Source: Lactococcus protaetiae | Lineage (GTDB): Bacteria > Bacillota > Bacilli > Lactobacillales > Streptococcaceae | Length of the DNA: 64,000 bases | NCBI RefSeq assembly: GCF_006965445.1 | Contig: NZ_CP041356.1 | Span: 1,984,001 to 2,048,000 of the forward strand | Direction of reading: 5' to 3' | In this document: positions 1-8,340 of the stretch, in pieces | Position numbering within the stretch: the stretch's first letter is position 1 | Layout of the letters: each line of letters begins with the position of its first letter | Position numbers and translations under genes: made by a program | The notes under the pieces: model-generated | Databases searched by the model: none | What the model was told of the DNA's origin: nothing | Seen by the model: the letters and a program-made list of their open reading frames with translations, nothing else

Positions 1-252
1 ATCTTGTTTAATTTATACTAGTTTCATTTTAAAATCAGGCAGGATTTTATACCACTTGTACTCCTGTTCAAATCGTAAGCGACTAAACGGCTACTTAGTG
101 TAGCTGCTTTACAGCATGCCTGTGGCGTGAAATGAATAGACCGCGCAAACAGAGTGTATGCCATGGCATCATGAAGGTCAATTAGATTACTTTTTACTGT
201 AGTAAGAGACTTCAATTCATAAGCATTGTATTTACAACTTAAATACTCTCAT

Positions 253-1707
253 TTACTCAATATGAGAATTCACAACTGGCACTTTCTCAAAATGCTCAAT
301 CAATGAATAGACCCCTATAAAAAATAAAAGTCCAAAAGTCATAAATTGATAGCGCGTCTTTACTTCCCAAATCAATGTATGAAATAGACTTATACCAAAT
401 ATAGTTAACAAAGCAAATAAGAAGGAATTTTTAGTTAGCTTTTTATTGCTCAAAAGTCTTAATGCCACGGCAAGAAGGAATAAAGCTACTAAGGCTTTTG
501 AAAACACTTGAAAAATAAGTCTAATCGCACTGATGTGTTCCAAATAAAACTTTGGTGCAAAAATATAGGATTTTTGATAATCTGTCAATGTTTGAAAGGT
601 TCCTTCTCGCCATAAAATACCGTATTTGACAAACAAATGAAAAATAAAAGTCTCTGGATTATAGCTTGCAAGTCGTGTTGCAATTCCTGAAATATCCGCA
701 CTCTGTGCAGAAGAAAAACCGATATGATGTAGTGTATAACTGCGATCAGCACGATTATACTCTCCAAATTTTTGTTGATTTAAACCCATATAAATCCAAT
801 GTGCTATAGGAAATTCGTCTAGATTTGCACTGTTATAGTGATAATTTGCATCAAGAACTTTCCCAGCACCTATCGCTAACAAAAGCCCTACAATAGATGC
901 AATAAAAAGTTGAATAACTTTTCTATAGATATTTCTATGTGTTTTATAAGTGAATAGTCCAATTATCACTAAGGCGACAAGGGCAATAATAAGATTTGGC
1001 CTCATAAGATAACCATATGCAAAAACTAATGCAATAATCAATAACTTCCACCAGTTCAATCTCCTACATTCGAAGAAAAACAATAGAAGTGCTAGAGCAA
1101 AAATACTAGCTCCATCAGTATAACCAACTTGAATAATAAAACTATAAAATGCTGGGATAATGGTTGATAATAAAGCCGCAAAAGTCGCAGCACGTGGATT
1201 TTTATGCCATAAAGTCGAAATAATCAATATTACACTTCCCAAAAGTAAAGCAATATTGTAAGCAAGGAAAATCGGATTAAAACCTATATGTAAAAACTGT
1301 CCCACTCTCATGAAAACACTATACAAAATCGTTAATGGAACAAGATTTTTATATTGTAAAATCCATTCACTCCAGTTAAAATTACCTTGCACGAGCTGTC
1401 TAGCCATAGTTATACATATCTGGACATCTCCAAATAATTGAACTCTTATCAGGATGACATTCAATAGTGCGCTGACAGCGACACCTATTACTGACAGAGC
1501 AATGATTCCCCTTAACTGGCTTACTGACAGCTTTTGCAACCCTCTATCAATGGCTCGGAAGACTAAATATAATACGAACATTGTTAAAATAACATAAATC
1601 GGATTAACAAATCCTGTATCAGTATTTACAACGAAGACCATCATCAAGAGCGAAAGCAACACAAAACCTAGTAAAACATAACGAGTTACTCTTTCAAATT
1701 TAAACAC
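253..1707 (-). CDS. polytopic membrane glycosyltransferase-like protein
   Basis: This 484-residue protein is almost entirely hydrophobic, with about ten to twelve predicted membrane helices and a long extracellular loop at roughly residues 285-385. The pattern resembles GT-C/PMT-type enzymes that move sugars from polyprenyl-phosphate carriers to envelope acceptors. No diagnostic catalytic motif was identified, so the substrate is unknown. It starts with GTG; an ATG two bases upstream is in another frame. A small mobile repeat lies directly upstream and separates it from the sensor kinase gene, so it may have lost an original promoter or operon link. A second protein of the same type and a bactoprenol glycosyltransferase lie at 7-10 kb, which supports a role in envelope glycosylation. 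Confidence 0.6.
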   Translation of the reverse strand: MFKFERVTRYVLLGFVLLSLLMMVFVVNTDTGFVNPIYVILTMFVLYLVFRAIDRGLQKLSVSQLRGIIALSVIGVAVSALLNVILIRVQLFGDVQICITMARQLVQGNFNWSEWILQYKNLVPLTILYSVFMRVGQFLHIGFNPIFLAYNIALLLGSVILIISTLWHKNPRAATFAALLSTIIPAFYSFIIQVGYTDGASIFALALLLFFFECRRLNWWKLLIIALVFAYGYLMRPNLIIALVALVIIGLFTYKTHRNIYRKVIQLFIASIVGLLLAIGAGKVLDANYHYNSANLDEFPIAHWIYMGLNQQKFGEYNRADRSYTLHHIGFSSAQSADISGIATRLASYNPETFIFHLFVKYGILWREGTFQTLTDYQKSYIFAPKFYLEHISAIRLIFQVFSKALVALFLLAVALRLLSNKKLTKNSFLFALLTIFGISLFHTLIWEVKTRYQFMTFGLLFFIGVYSLIEHFEKVPVVNSHIE

Positions 1708-1733
1708 ATCTAATGCTGTTTCCCTTCTTTATC

Positions 1734-1870
1734 AAAACAAGTGCGTGCTAAGCTTTGAATTTCGTCCGACTAAATTCAGTGGCGAGTTGCCCTTTTATCA
1801 GTCGCTTTAGCGACTAGAAAAAATGGATAAATGTTTTACGAAACTCCCACTGAATAAGTCTTGACTTCAT
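1734..1870 (+). repeat. short IS200/IS605-like non-autonomous element (type B)
   Basis: The element follows the left flank TTTATC. Its left end reads AAAACAAGTGCGTGC and its right end GTCTTGACTTCAT, as in the copies at 20025, 23400 and 30278. It contains paired segments (ACTGAATTTAGTC and CCCACTGAATAAG types) able to form hairpins. The right end overlaps the stop codon of the sensor kinase gene. Confidence 0.75.
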
Positions 1871-3198
1871 TTTGGTCCAAAAACAAGGTGAAAAACAGAA
1901 CCCTGTGGTAAATTGTCAGACACAAAAATCCATGCTCCACAAGCCTCAGCATATTGTTTAGCAATCGCAAGTCCTAGACCAGTCCCAGGAATTTCACTTG
2001 ACCTTGACTTATCAACGCGATAGAAACGTTCAAAAATCTTTTCTTTTTCTTCGTCAGCAATTCCTATCCCTTCATCAGCTACTGACAGATCGATACTATC
2101 GCCTTGTTCTCTCAATCGAACAATAATTTTACTGTCAGCGGATGAATATTTTCCTGCATTTTCCAAAAATGCAACGAGAATTTTTTGAATGGCTGCTCTG
2201 TCAGCACTGACAGAAAATGATAGATCATTTTCAAAAATAATTTTCTGTGTCAGCGCAGGTTGAATTTCTTTCACAGTTCTGTCAGTAAATTTGCTTAAAT
2301 CAAATATTTCATTTTCCATACTAAAATGATTCCCTCGTGATATTGTCAATAATTCTTCAATCATTCGCTTCATCCGTAAAGATTCTTCATCAATATAATT
2401 CAGTGAATCTTCAACAATTTCTGGATGTTCACGCCAACGCCGTTTTAAAAGCGTGACATGACCACGAATCGCTGCAACTGGCGTCCTCAACTCATGTGAA
2501 GCATCTGATACAAATTGCTGCTCTTGCTCAATCTTTTGATTAAGTCTTCCTAAAAGTTGATTAAAACTCTTTGCTAGTCGCTCCACTTCCACTGGAAAAT
2601 CAGGAACAATAAGTTCACTTTTTTCCATATCTGTTGCCTTAGCAAGCGCTTCAATAGGTTGACTAATTCGTTTTGCAGAGCGCTTCAAAGCAATCATTGC
2701 ACCAAAATAGACAACAAGCATCGTGATAACAATTGCCACAATTGTCCGCAAAACCATATTCAACACAATAGTAATATCAAGCCACAACTCCGTTTTTATC
2801 CCATGAGAAGTGACCGAACTATACCAAAAAACATCGTCATCCGACAAACTAAAATAGCCCCAGCGCAAACTTCTGCTCTTTAAAAATTGAGTTGTACCAT
2901 GACTTTCATCAACAGTTCCCGATGGACGAGTCACTCGAATAAAATCAGAGCGCTCTCCATCTTCTTCACCAAGCTCAAATTCTTTCCAGTTAATATTTCC
3001 GTTTTGAGCCGCTTCATGAACAGAGCTCAATATAGAAGCTCCCTCCGACTCACGAATTTGTAAACTGCTGAAAGCAACAACAGCAGAAATAACTAGCACA
3101 TTTAAGAGAGTAAATATCAAGAAAATCCGAGTGGACACTTTAGTGATTAAACTAGCACTTGTCTTTGATTTATTATTAACTATTTTTTTTCTGTTCAT
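1867..3198 (-). CDS. sensor histidine kinase
   Basis: This is a membrane sensor kinase of about 443 residues. Two membrane segments (about residues 22-44 and 145-170) flank an extracellular sensor region. A HAMP-like linker follows, then the H-box with the phosphoacceptor His in SDASHELRTP near residue 235, the N-box FLENAGKYS, and the G-box GTGLGLAIAKQY near the C-terminus. The ATG at 3198 was chosen because the protein then begins with a normal basic N-terminus; a GTG at 3228 would add ten residues and overlap the upstream gene, and neither has a good ribosome site. It lies downstream of the DUF2127 gene and of the response regulator at 4390, its probable partner. The signal is unknown. Its stop codon overlaps the end of a mobile repeat. 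Confidence 0.9.
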   Translation of the reverse strand: MNRKKIVNNKSKTSASLITKVSTRIFLIFTLLNVLVISAVVAFSSLQIRESEGASILSSVHEAAQNGNINWKEFELGEEDGERSDFIRVTRPSGTVDESHGTTQFLKSRSLRWGYFSLSDDDVFWYSSVTSHGIKTELWLDITIVLNMVLRTIVAIVITMLVVYFGAMIALKRSAKRISQPIEALAKATDMEKSELIVPDFPVEVERLAKSFNQLLGRLNQKIEQEQQFVSDASHELRTPVAAIRGHVTLLKRRWREHPEIVEDSLNYIDEESLRMKRMIEELLTISRGNHFSMENEIFDLSKFTDRTVKEIQPALTQKIIFENDLSFSVSADRAAIQKILVAFLENAGKYSSADSKIIVRLREQGDSIDLSVADEGIGIADEEKEKIFERFYRVDKSRSSEIPGTGLGLAIAKQYAEACGAWIFVSDNLPQGSVFHLVFGPK

Positions 3199-3208
3199 TT
3201 TTAAATGA

Positions 3209-3808
3209 TTAAACAACAAAACGCACACTCACAAACACTGCTACAAGAACAATAATATTAAACACTACAATAGCAAGGTTATAGTTTTCAATAGTTTTCT
3301 TCATTTGTGAAATCCTTTCATAAGACTTTTTCAAATTTTGAAAATTTCCACTCAACTTTTTATATTCGAGCAAGGTCAAAACCATCATAAGCAAATCAAT
3401 CACAGTTAATGCAATCATTGACCACGCCCCAGTCTTAGAGAATTCAGCCATTTGATACCCAATGAAGCTAGAGAGTAAAACCAGTGACAAAGGATATGCC
3501 CAAAGCACTCTCTTCCACAACAAAGCCAAAGAAACTAATTTAAGCAAACCGTGAGCAAGTAAATAGATTACTGCAAATAATGTCATATCATTTGTCAAAT
3601 TTTGTGCCGTATGATTAAATAACTGAACTAAAACTGGTAAAGGGGCTTCTTTTGCCAACTGATTAAGCAAGCTTCTAAGCACCGTCATTGGAACCAAAAA
3701 CAAAGCTACTCCACCAATTACCTCCAATAAAGCAAACAGGCTTTTGAACAAAACTACAATATCAAAACTTGCATCAAGCCATCCAGCTCTCATATTTAAT
3801 TTTCTCAT
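3209..3808 (-). CDS. DUF2127 family membrane protein
   Basis: This 199-residue protein has four hydrophobic segments and a conserved-looking N-terminus (a Trp-Leu-Asp-Ala stretch followed by FKSLFALLEVIGGV), matching the DUF2127 layout. The family has no established function. The gene sits between the response regulator and the sensor kinase, all on the minus strand, so it is probably part of the same transcription unit and may be an accessory membrane partner of the two-component system. A 0.5-kb repeat separates it from the regulator. An internal Met at residue 6 is an alternative start. Confidence 0.7.
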   Translation of the reverse strand: MRKLNMRAGWLDASFDIVVLFKSLFALLEVIGGVALFLVPMTVLRSLLNQLAKEAPLPVLVQLFNHTAQNLTNDMTLFAVIYLLAHGLLKLVSLALLWKRVLWAYPLSLVLLSSFIGYQMAEFSKTGAWSMIALTVIDLLMMVLTLLEYKKLSGNFQNLKKSYERISQMKKTIENYNLAIVVFNIIVLVAVFVSVRFVV

Positions 3809-3878
3809 CCATTTTCCTCTCGCTTCTCATCTTTTCCAGTTCTCACACTAGGACCAATTTGTTGTAACACTGTTTAAC

Positions 3879-4393
3879 TTACCGCCCTTCGGGCTACGTT
3901 GTCGATGCACCACGGGTATCCATTCGCTCTAAGCTGCTAAAGCAGCAAGGCGAAATGGTTCGCTACGGTGCTACGTGTTTCACACGCCGTTCTACGAACG
4001 GTCTACGCAACTTCGGTTTGCTTAACTGCTAAAGCAGTAAGAGCAAAAGGCAAAGCGATAAGGCGAAATGGCAAGCTCTGCTTTCGTTCTACTGCCCTAG
4101 GGTCTCAGCGCTTTAGCGATTGCGATTTGAGCTTGTTGCTTTAGCAACTTAGCAAAATCGACAGCGGAGCAAAGCAAGATAGACTCCAGGGACAGGACCA
4201 CTTCGCCTTGCGACTTTAGTCGCTTAGAGCGAATGGATAACGAAGCGAAGCGGAGGTGTGACCTCATATCTTTGATATTAAGCAGACTGTTTCAACTTTA
4301 GCTGCGTACAGGTCGCTTAGTTGTTACACCTAGAGGTCGTGCCCTGACATTGGTGGGGAGAAAGAATCCCCACCAATACAGTAATCACTTCAA
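3879..4393 (+). repeat. long IS200/IS605-like non-autonomous element (type A)
   Basis: This roughly 515-bp non-coding element fills the gap between the response regulator and the DUF2127 gene. It follows the flank TTTAAC and ends in GTAATCACTTCAA. The interior is a chain of short palindromes such as GCGACTTTAGTCGC and GCTTTAGC, with a hairpin of the form GGTGGGGA...TCCCCACC before the right end. The same body recurs at 10219, 17048, 20382 and 62877. The right end supplies the antisense TGA used as the stop codon of the response regulator. No real gene was found in it. Confidence 0.75.
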
Positions 4394-5085
4394 CTCTCAA
4401 ACGTATCACTCCGAAGTCGATATCCCACACCACGCACCGTTTCGATTAATGACGGTTCATCATCCAAATCAATTTTTGACCTTAAATAGCGAACATAGGC
4501 ATCTACTGTATTTTCCTGACCGTCAAAATCCATGCCCCAAACATCATCTAAAATATCTGCTCGACTTATTGCAACACCTTGATGTTCTAAAAAATACGTC
4601 AATAAAGCAAATTCGCGTTGTGTCAAATTAATAGACTCTCCTGATACCCAGGCAGTATGAGCCGAAGTATCTACTTTCAAATGTTCTACTGCATAAACTG
4701 TCGTTCTTACCGTTGACCATTTTCTAAAAATCAGCCTCAACCGAGCCAACAACTCCTCAATCTCAAAAGGTTTCGTGATATAGTCATCCGCACCAGCATC
4801 CAAGCCAGCAACTTTATCCCCAACATAATCACGCGCAGTAAGAAATATAACTGGTGTATTGGGCTGAATTTTTTTCATCCGTCTTAGAACGGTTAAACCA
4901 TCTAATTTTGGAATCATCCAATCCAATAACACTACATCTATCGCTGGTTGAGCCTTCTCAAAAAGTTCAAGCGCTTCTTCACCATCAAAAGCTGCTGTTA
5001 CTTGATAATCTTCAAAAGTCAATTCTTTTTTTACATAATCTGAAATACTTCTCTCATCTTCAACAACTAATACATGATACTTCAT
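4390..5085 (-). CDS. OmpR/PhoB-family response regulator
   Basis: This 231-residue regulator has a receiver domain (about residues 1-120) with the acidic pair at VEDE, the phosphoacceptor Asp in VLLDWMIP near residue 55, a conserved Thr in IFLTARD and a Lys in ITKPF. A winged-helix DNA-binding domain occupies residues 130-228 and ends with the typical VRGVGYRL motif. It should be phosphorylated by the kinase encoded at 1867. It is the first gene of the set on the minus strand. Its stop codon lies within the right end of the mobile repeat, so the last residues may have been altered by the insertion. Confidence 0.92.
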   Translation of the reverse strand: MKYHVLVVEDERSISDYVKKELTFEDYQVTAAFDGEEALELFEKAQPAIDVVLLDWMIPKLDGLTVLRRMKKIQPNTPVIFLTARDYVGDKVAGLDAGADDYITKPFEIEELLARLRLIFRKWSTVRTTVYAVEHLKVDTSAHTAWVSGESINLTQREFALLTYFLEHQGVAISRADILDDVWGMDFDGQENTVDAYVRYLRSKIDLDDEPSLIETVRGVGYRLRSDTFES

Positions 5086-5302
5086 TAATACTTCCTCATT
5101 TGTTTTATTCCAAAGCTTATTTTATCAGAAGAGTATGCTACATACTACAAGATTTTCCTGAAAATTTTATGATAGATTCTCAGAAAGCTAATTCTTATTA
5201 TCTATTTCCCCTTACTATGCATTCTAACATTTCAGCAACCAATTGTCCGCGTCAAAATAGAATAATTGAGTATTGTTCAATAAAAACGATAGTTCTCAAC
5301 TC

Positions 5303-6127
5303 TCAATCTCCTTCTTCCACTCTCTCACGTTTCTTATGTTTAACGATTGTAATCACCATCAAAGTTATAAAAATTACCAACCAAATCCCCGACATTCCCT
5401 TATTTCCTAAAAATCCTCCACGCCAATCATATCCAAAATAATCCGCAAAACTAGCTCCAATAGGGCGGGTAAGGATATAAGCAATCCAGAATGTTAAAAT
5501 TTCGCTAATAGAATTTTGTCTAGGTTGAGCAAAATAGCGATAGGCAATCACAATCAAAAATATAAGCCCAAGAATTAATCCCGTATTGAGTAACCCTAAA
5601 CCAAGTCCAAATGGATCAGGATTATATCCCCCTTTTGTATCCGCAAACCAATCTCCCAAAGCAGTCCCCATCGCAAAGCTAAACATAACTGTTACCCAAT
5701 AGCACAACTCTGCTTTAAGCGTCGTAATTTTATGAATTGATAAACTTTTTGTTAGAAAATACCAAACTAAAAACGAAAATACCATACCAGCAGCAAAGAT
5801 TAATGTAGTAAAGAGATGAGAGATTCCTAAAACTCCTGACAGCCCATCCGCAAGAATCGTACCAAATACGGCAAGTAATGCAACAGAGAGCCAGTAAAAT
5901 ATTGGACGATATTTTTCTGAATGAATTTGCATATAAATAAAGACACCAAAAAGTATAAGCGACCACCCAACTGTGAAGGTTGCTCCGATTATCTGATTTT
6001 GTTGGCCAAAAAGCTGACTACTCCAGTCAGATATGGATTCTCCTTGCCCTGTTGAAACTAATTTTAGTAACCAAAAAAATAATCCAATCATCGGAACTTT
6101 GTTCCATTTAAAACTTTTATCAAGCAT
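5303..6127 (-). CDS. COG4705/DUF347-type membrane protein
   Basis: The 274-residue protein has about eight membrane helices. It carries two copies of the motif characteristic of this uncharacterised family, GTxLGDWFAD and TRPIGASFADYFG. The biochemical function is not established. The start at 6127 is preferred over an upstream ATG at 6199 because a purine-rich ribosome site (AAAGAGG) precedes it and the N-terminus (WNKVP) then aligns with the paralogue just upstream. The two genes are adjacent paralogues in the same orientation. Confidence 0.7.
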   Translation of the reverse strand: MLDKSFKWNKVPMIGLFFWLLKLVSTGQGESISDWSSQLFGQQNQIIGATFTVGWSLILFGVFIYMQIHSEKYRPIFYWLSVALLAVFGTILADGLSGVLGISHLFTTLIFAAGMVFSFLVWYFLTKSLSIHKITTLKAELCYWVTVMFSFAMGTALGDWFADTKGGYNPDPFGLGLGLLNTGLILGLIFLIVIAYRYFAQPRQNSISEILTFWIAYILTRPIGASFADYFGYDWRGGFLGNKGMSGIWLVIFITLMVITIVKHKKRERVEEGD

Positions 6128-6357
6128 TTCTCTTGACCTCTTTCTTATTTGATAAATCAAATATACACCAGAGATTTTTTTGAAACTACACGCTTTCAAT
6201 TGGATTTTTATGATATTTTTTCATAAATATTTCCATTGAAAAGGCTTGACAACTACTTATTAAATAAAAAGTCGAAGCAAGATTGCTCCGATTGAAAGCT
6301 TTAATTCAAATTGTGGCTATTTTGTTATAACTGAGTTCGGTTGCTTAGAAATAAATA

Positions 6358-7191
6358 TCACTCTGTGGGATAAGCAAGAGCTACATATTTTTCACGGATA
6401 TATTTTACAATAATCGCCACTAATACACTAGTAAATAAAACAATGAAAATCATTGACATCTCTCGATTACCTAATAACCCATTATCCCAACGATAACAGA
6501 AATAATCTGAGAAACTTGCTCCAATAGGGCGTGTCAAAACATAAGCTATCCAAAAGGTCAAAATTTCCATTACTCCATTTTCACGAGGATGTCCCATCAA
6601 GCGGTATGCTAATAACCCAAGAAAAATTGCACCTAAGACATAACCTGCATTCAGATAACCAAGACCTAAATCAAAAGTTGAATGGTCTCCCATCCAGTCC
6701 CCATCAAAGTTCCGAGTGCAAAACTCACTGCTACTGTTATCCAATAATAAGTTTCTCTTTTTGAATTTCTAATTTGATGAATGGATAAATTTTTGGTTGC
6801 ACGATACCACAGAAAGAAACACAGCCCCATTAACACTGTCGTAATACCTACAAGATAAATGATTGGAACACCCAAAGCAGCTGTCAGAGAATCTGCAATT
6901 ACTGTACCAAAAACTGCTAAAAGCGCAACGGCTCCCAGTAATAAATTGGACGATATCTTTTTGCGCATTTTTGCTTAAATAAGAATACTCCAAACAAACC
7001 TCCTGACCAAAGAATAGTCAATATGGCCCCAATCACTTGATTGCCTCCAAACATTCCTTTTAATATACTGTTGGACGCATCAGACACCGACTCCCCATAC
7101 CTGTCGAAATAAGTTTTGCTATCCAGAAAAGTAGACCAACTGCTGGCACTTTATTCCACTCATAATTGCTTATATGTTTTTCTTGTATCAT
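6358..7191 (-). CDS. second COG4705/DUF347-type membrane protein, frameshifted in this sequence
   Basis: Three overlapping frames together encode a full paralogue of the neighbouring gene (EWNKVPAVGLLFW at the start, TRPIGASFSDYF near the end). The frame changes fall in short G runs on the coding strand, at 7093-7096, 6933-6935 and 6699-6702. Adding one G at each site gives an uninterrupted 278-residue protein that aligns along its length with the paralogue, for example YYWGAVALLAVFG at the middle site. This is better read as an intact gene with three base-calling gaps than as a decayed copy, though true pseudogenisation cannot be excluded. Confidence 0.65.
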
Positions 7192-7325
7192 CTTTATTTT
7201 TCCCATCATATTATTTTTATCACTTTATTCTACCAGAAAAAAGAGACTTAAAAACAGGTTTTAAAGAGAATTTTATGATAAATTATCAGAGAAAAATGTA
7301 GGTTATTGAGCAAATTTAAGTAATA

Positions 7326-8297
7326 CTAGTCTTTATTATTTTCTTCTTGATTAATAAATTCTTCAATGATGTAACGTGGACGATGTTTTACTTCAATGAA
7401 TATTTTTCCGATGTATTCACCGATAATTCCAACTGCAAGGAGATTTAATCCACCAAATCCAATAATAGCAATCATGGTAGAGGCCCAGCCTGATACATCA
7501 GGCGCTCCGATAAAATGTCTACCAACAATGTAGATTGCTCCAATGATAGCAAAAATAAAGAAAAAGAAACCTATCCATAAAATAAATCGCATTGGTGTGG
7601 CCGATGTCGAAGTAATTCCATCTACTGCAAAGCTAAGCATTTTTTTAAGTGGATATTTACTCTCACCAGCAAAACGCTCACCACGTTTGTAATAAACAAC
7701 AGCTGATTTATATCCCACTAATGGGACCAAACCTCGCAAAAAAAGATTTTCTTCTGGAAATTGTGATAATCCTTCTAAGGCTCGCCTAGACATCAACCTA
7801 AAGTCGGCATGGTTGGGAATACTTTGACTCCCTAAAAGTTCCATTGTCTTATAAAAAGCTCCTGCCGTTCTGCGTTTAAAAACGGTGTCAGTATCCCGAT
7901 TATCTCGCACACCATAAACAATATCACAAGCTTCATCTTCAAACTTTTCAATCATTGCATCAATCGTGTCAATATCATCTTGAAGATCTGCATCCATTGA
8001 AATTGCACAGTCGCAGAATGCTTTAACTGTCATTAATCCCGCTAATAGAGCATTTTGATGGCCTCGATTTCTTGAAAGATTGATTCCACTAAATACCGAA
8101 TCTTCATTATGCTTTTCTTGAATTTTTTCCCAAGTCTTATCTTTTGAGCCATCGTTAACGTACACAATACGGCTTTTGGGGCTAATTTTTTCATTTTCTA
8201 TCAGTTGACTATATTTTTCTTTCAACCGTTTTGATGTTTCATCAATGACTAATTCTTCATTGTAACAAGGAATGACCATATATAAAATCGTTGTCAT
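7326..8297 (-). CDS. GT2 bactoprenol-type glycosyltransferase (GtrB/CsbB-like)
   Basis: The 323-residue protein has a DPM1-like GT2 domain (about residues 3-215) with the nucleotide-binding start YMVIPCYNEE, the acidic DVDLQD-type motif (here SMDADLQDD) and a later VYGVRDNRDTDTVFKR segment, followed by two C-terminal membrane helices. Such enzymes transfer a sugar from a nucleotide sugar to undecaprenyl phosphate at the inner membrane face. The polytopic GT-C-like protein encoded immediately upstream on the same strand is a plausible partner that uses the lipid-linked sugar outside the cell. No flippase of GtrA type was seen here. Confidence 0.85.
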   Translation of the reverse strand: MTTILYMVIPCYNEELVIDETSKRLKEKYSQLIENEKISPKSRIVYVNDGSKDKTWEKIQEKHNEDSVFSGINLSRNRGHQNALLAGLMTVKAFCDCAISMDADLQDDIDTIDAMIEKFEDEACDIVYGVRDNRDTDTVFKRRTAGAFYKTMELLGSQSIPNHADFRLMSRRALEGLSQFPEENLFLRGLVPLVGYKSAVVYYKRGERFAGESKYPLKKMLSFAVDGITSTSATPMRFILWIGFFFFIFAIIGAIYIVGRHFIGAPDVSGWASTMIAIIGFGGLNLLAVGIIGEYIGKIFIEVKHRPRYIIEEFINQEENNKD

Positions 8298-8340
8298 AAC
8301 TGTTCCTTTCTTGAATGTTTGTGATTCTATTAATTTATCT

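Noticed and set aside
24-215. 63-residue open frame at the left edge
   Set aside because: No domain, no ribosome site; composition resembles the dispersed repeats.
3879-4393. CRISPR-like pattern of recurrent short units
   Set aside because: Units are palindromes of varied sequence without constant repeat and spacer lengths, and there are no cas genes.
4854-5441. 195-residue plus-strand frame opposite the response regulator
   Set aside because: It is the complement of a well-supported gene and runs into a non-coding gap; no ribosome site.
6358-7191. True pseudogene of a COG4705 protein
   Set aside because: All three breaks lie in G runs one base short and follow the same error pattern as in essential genes, so decay is the weaker explanation.
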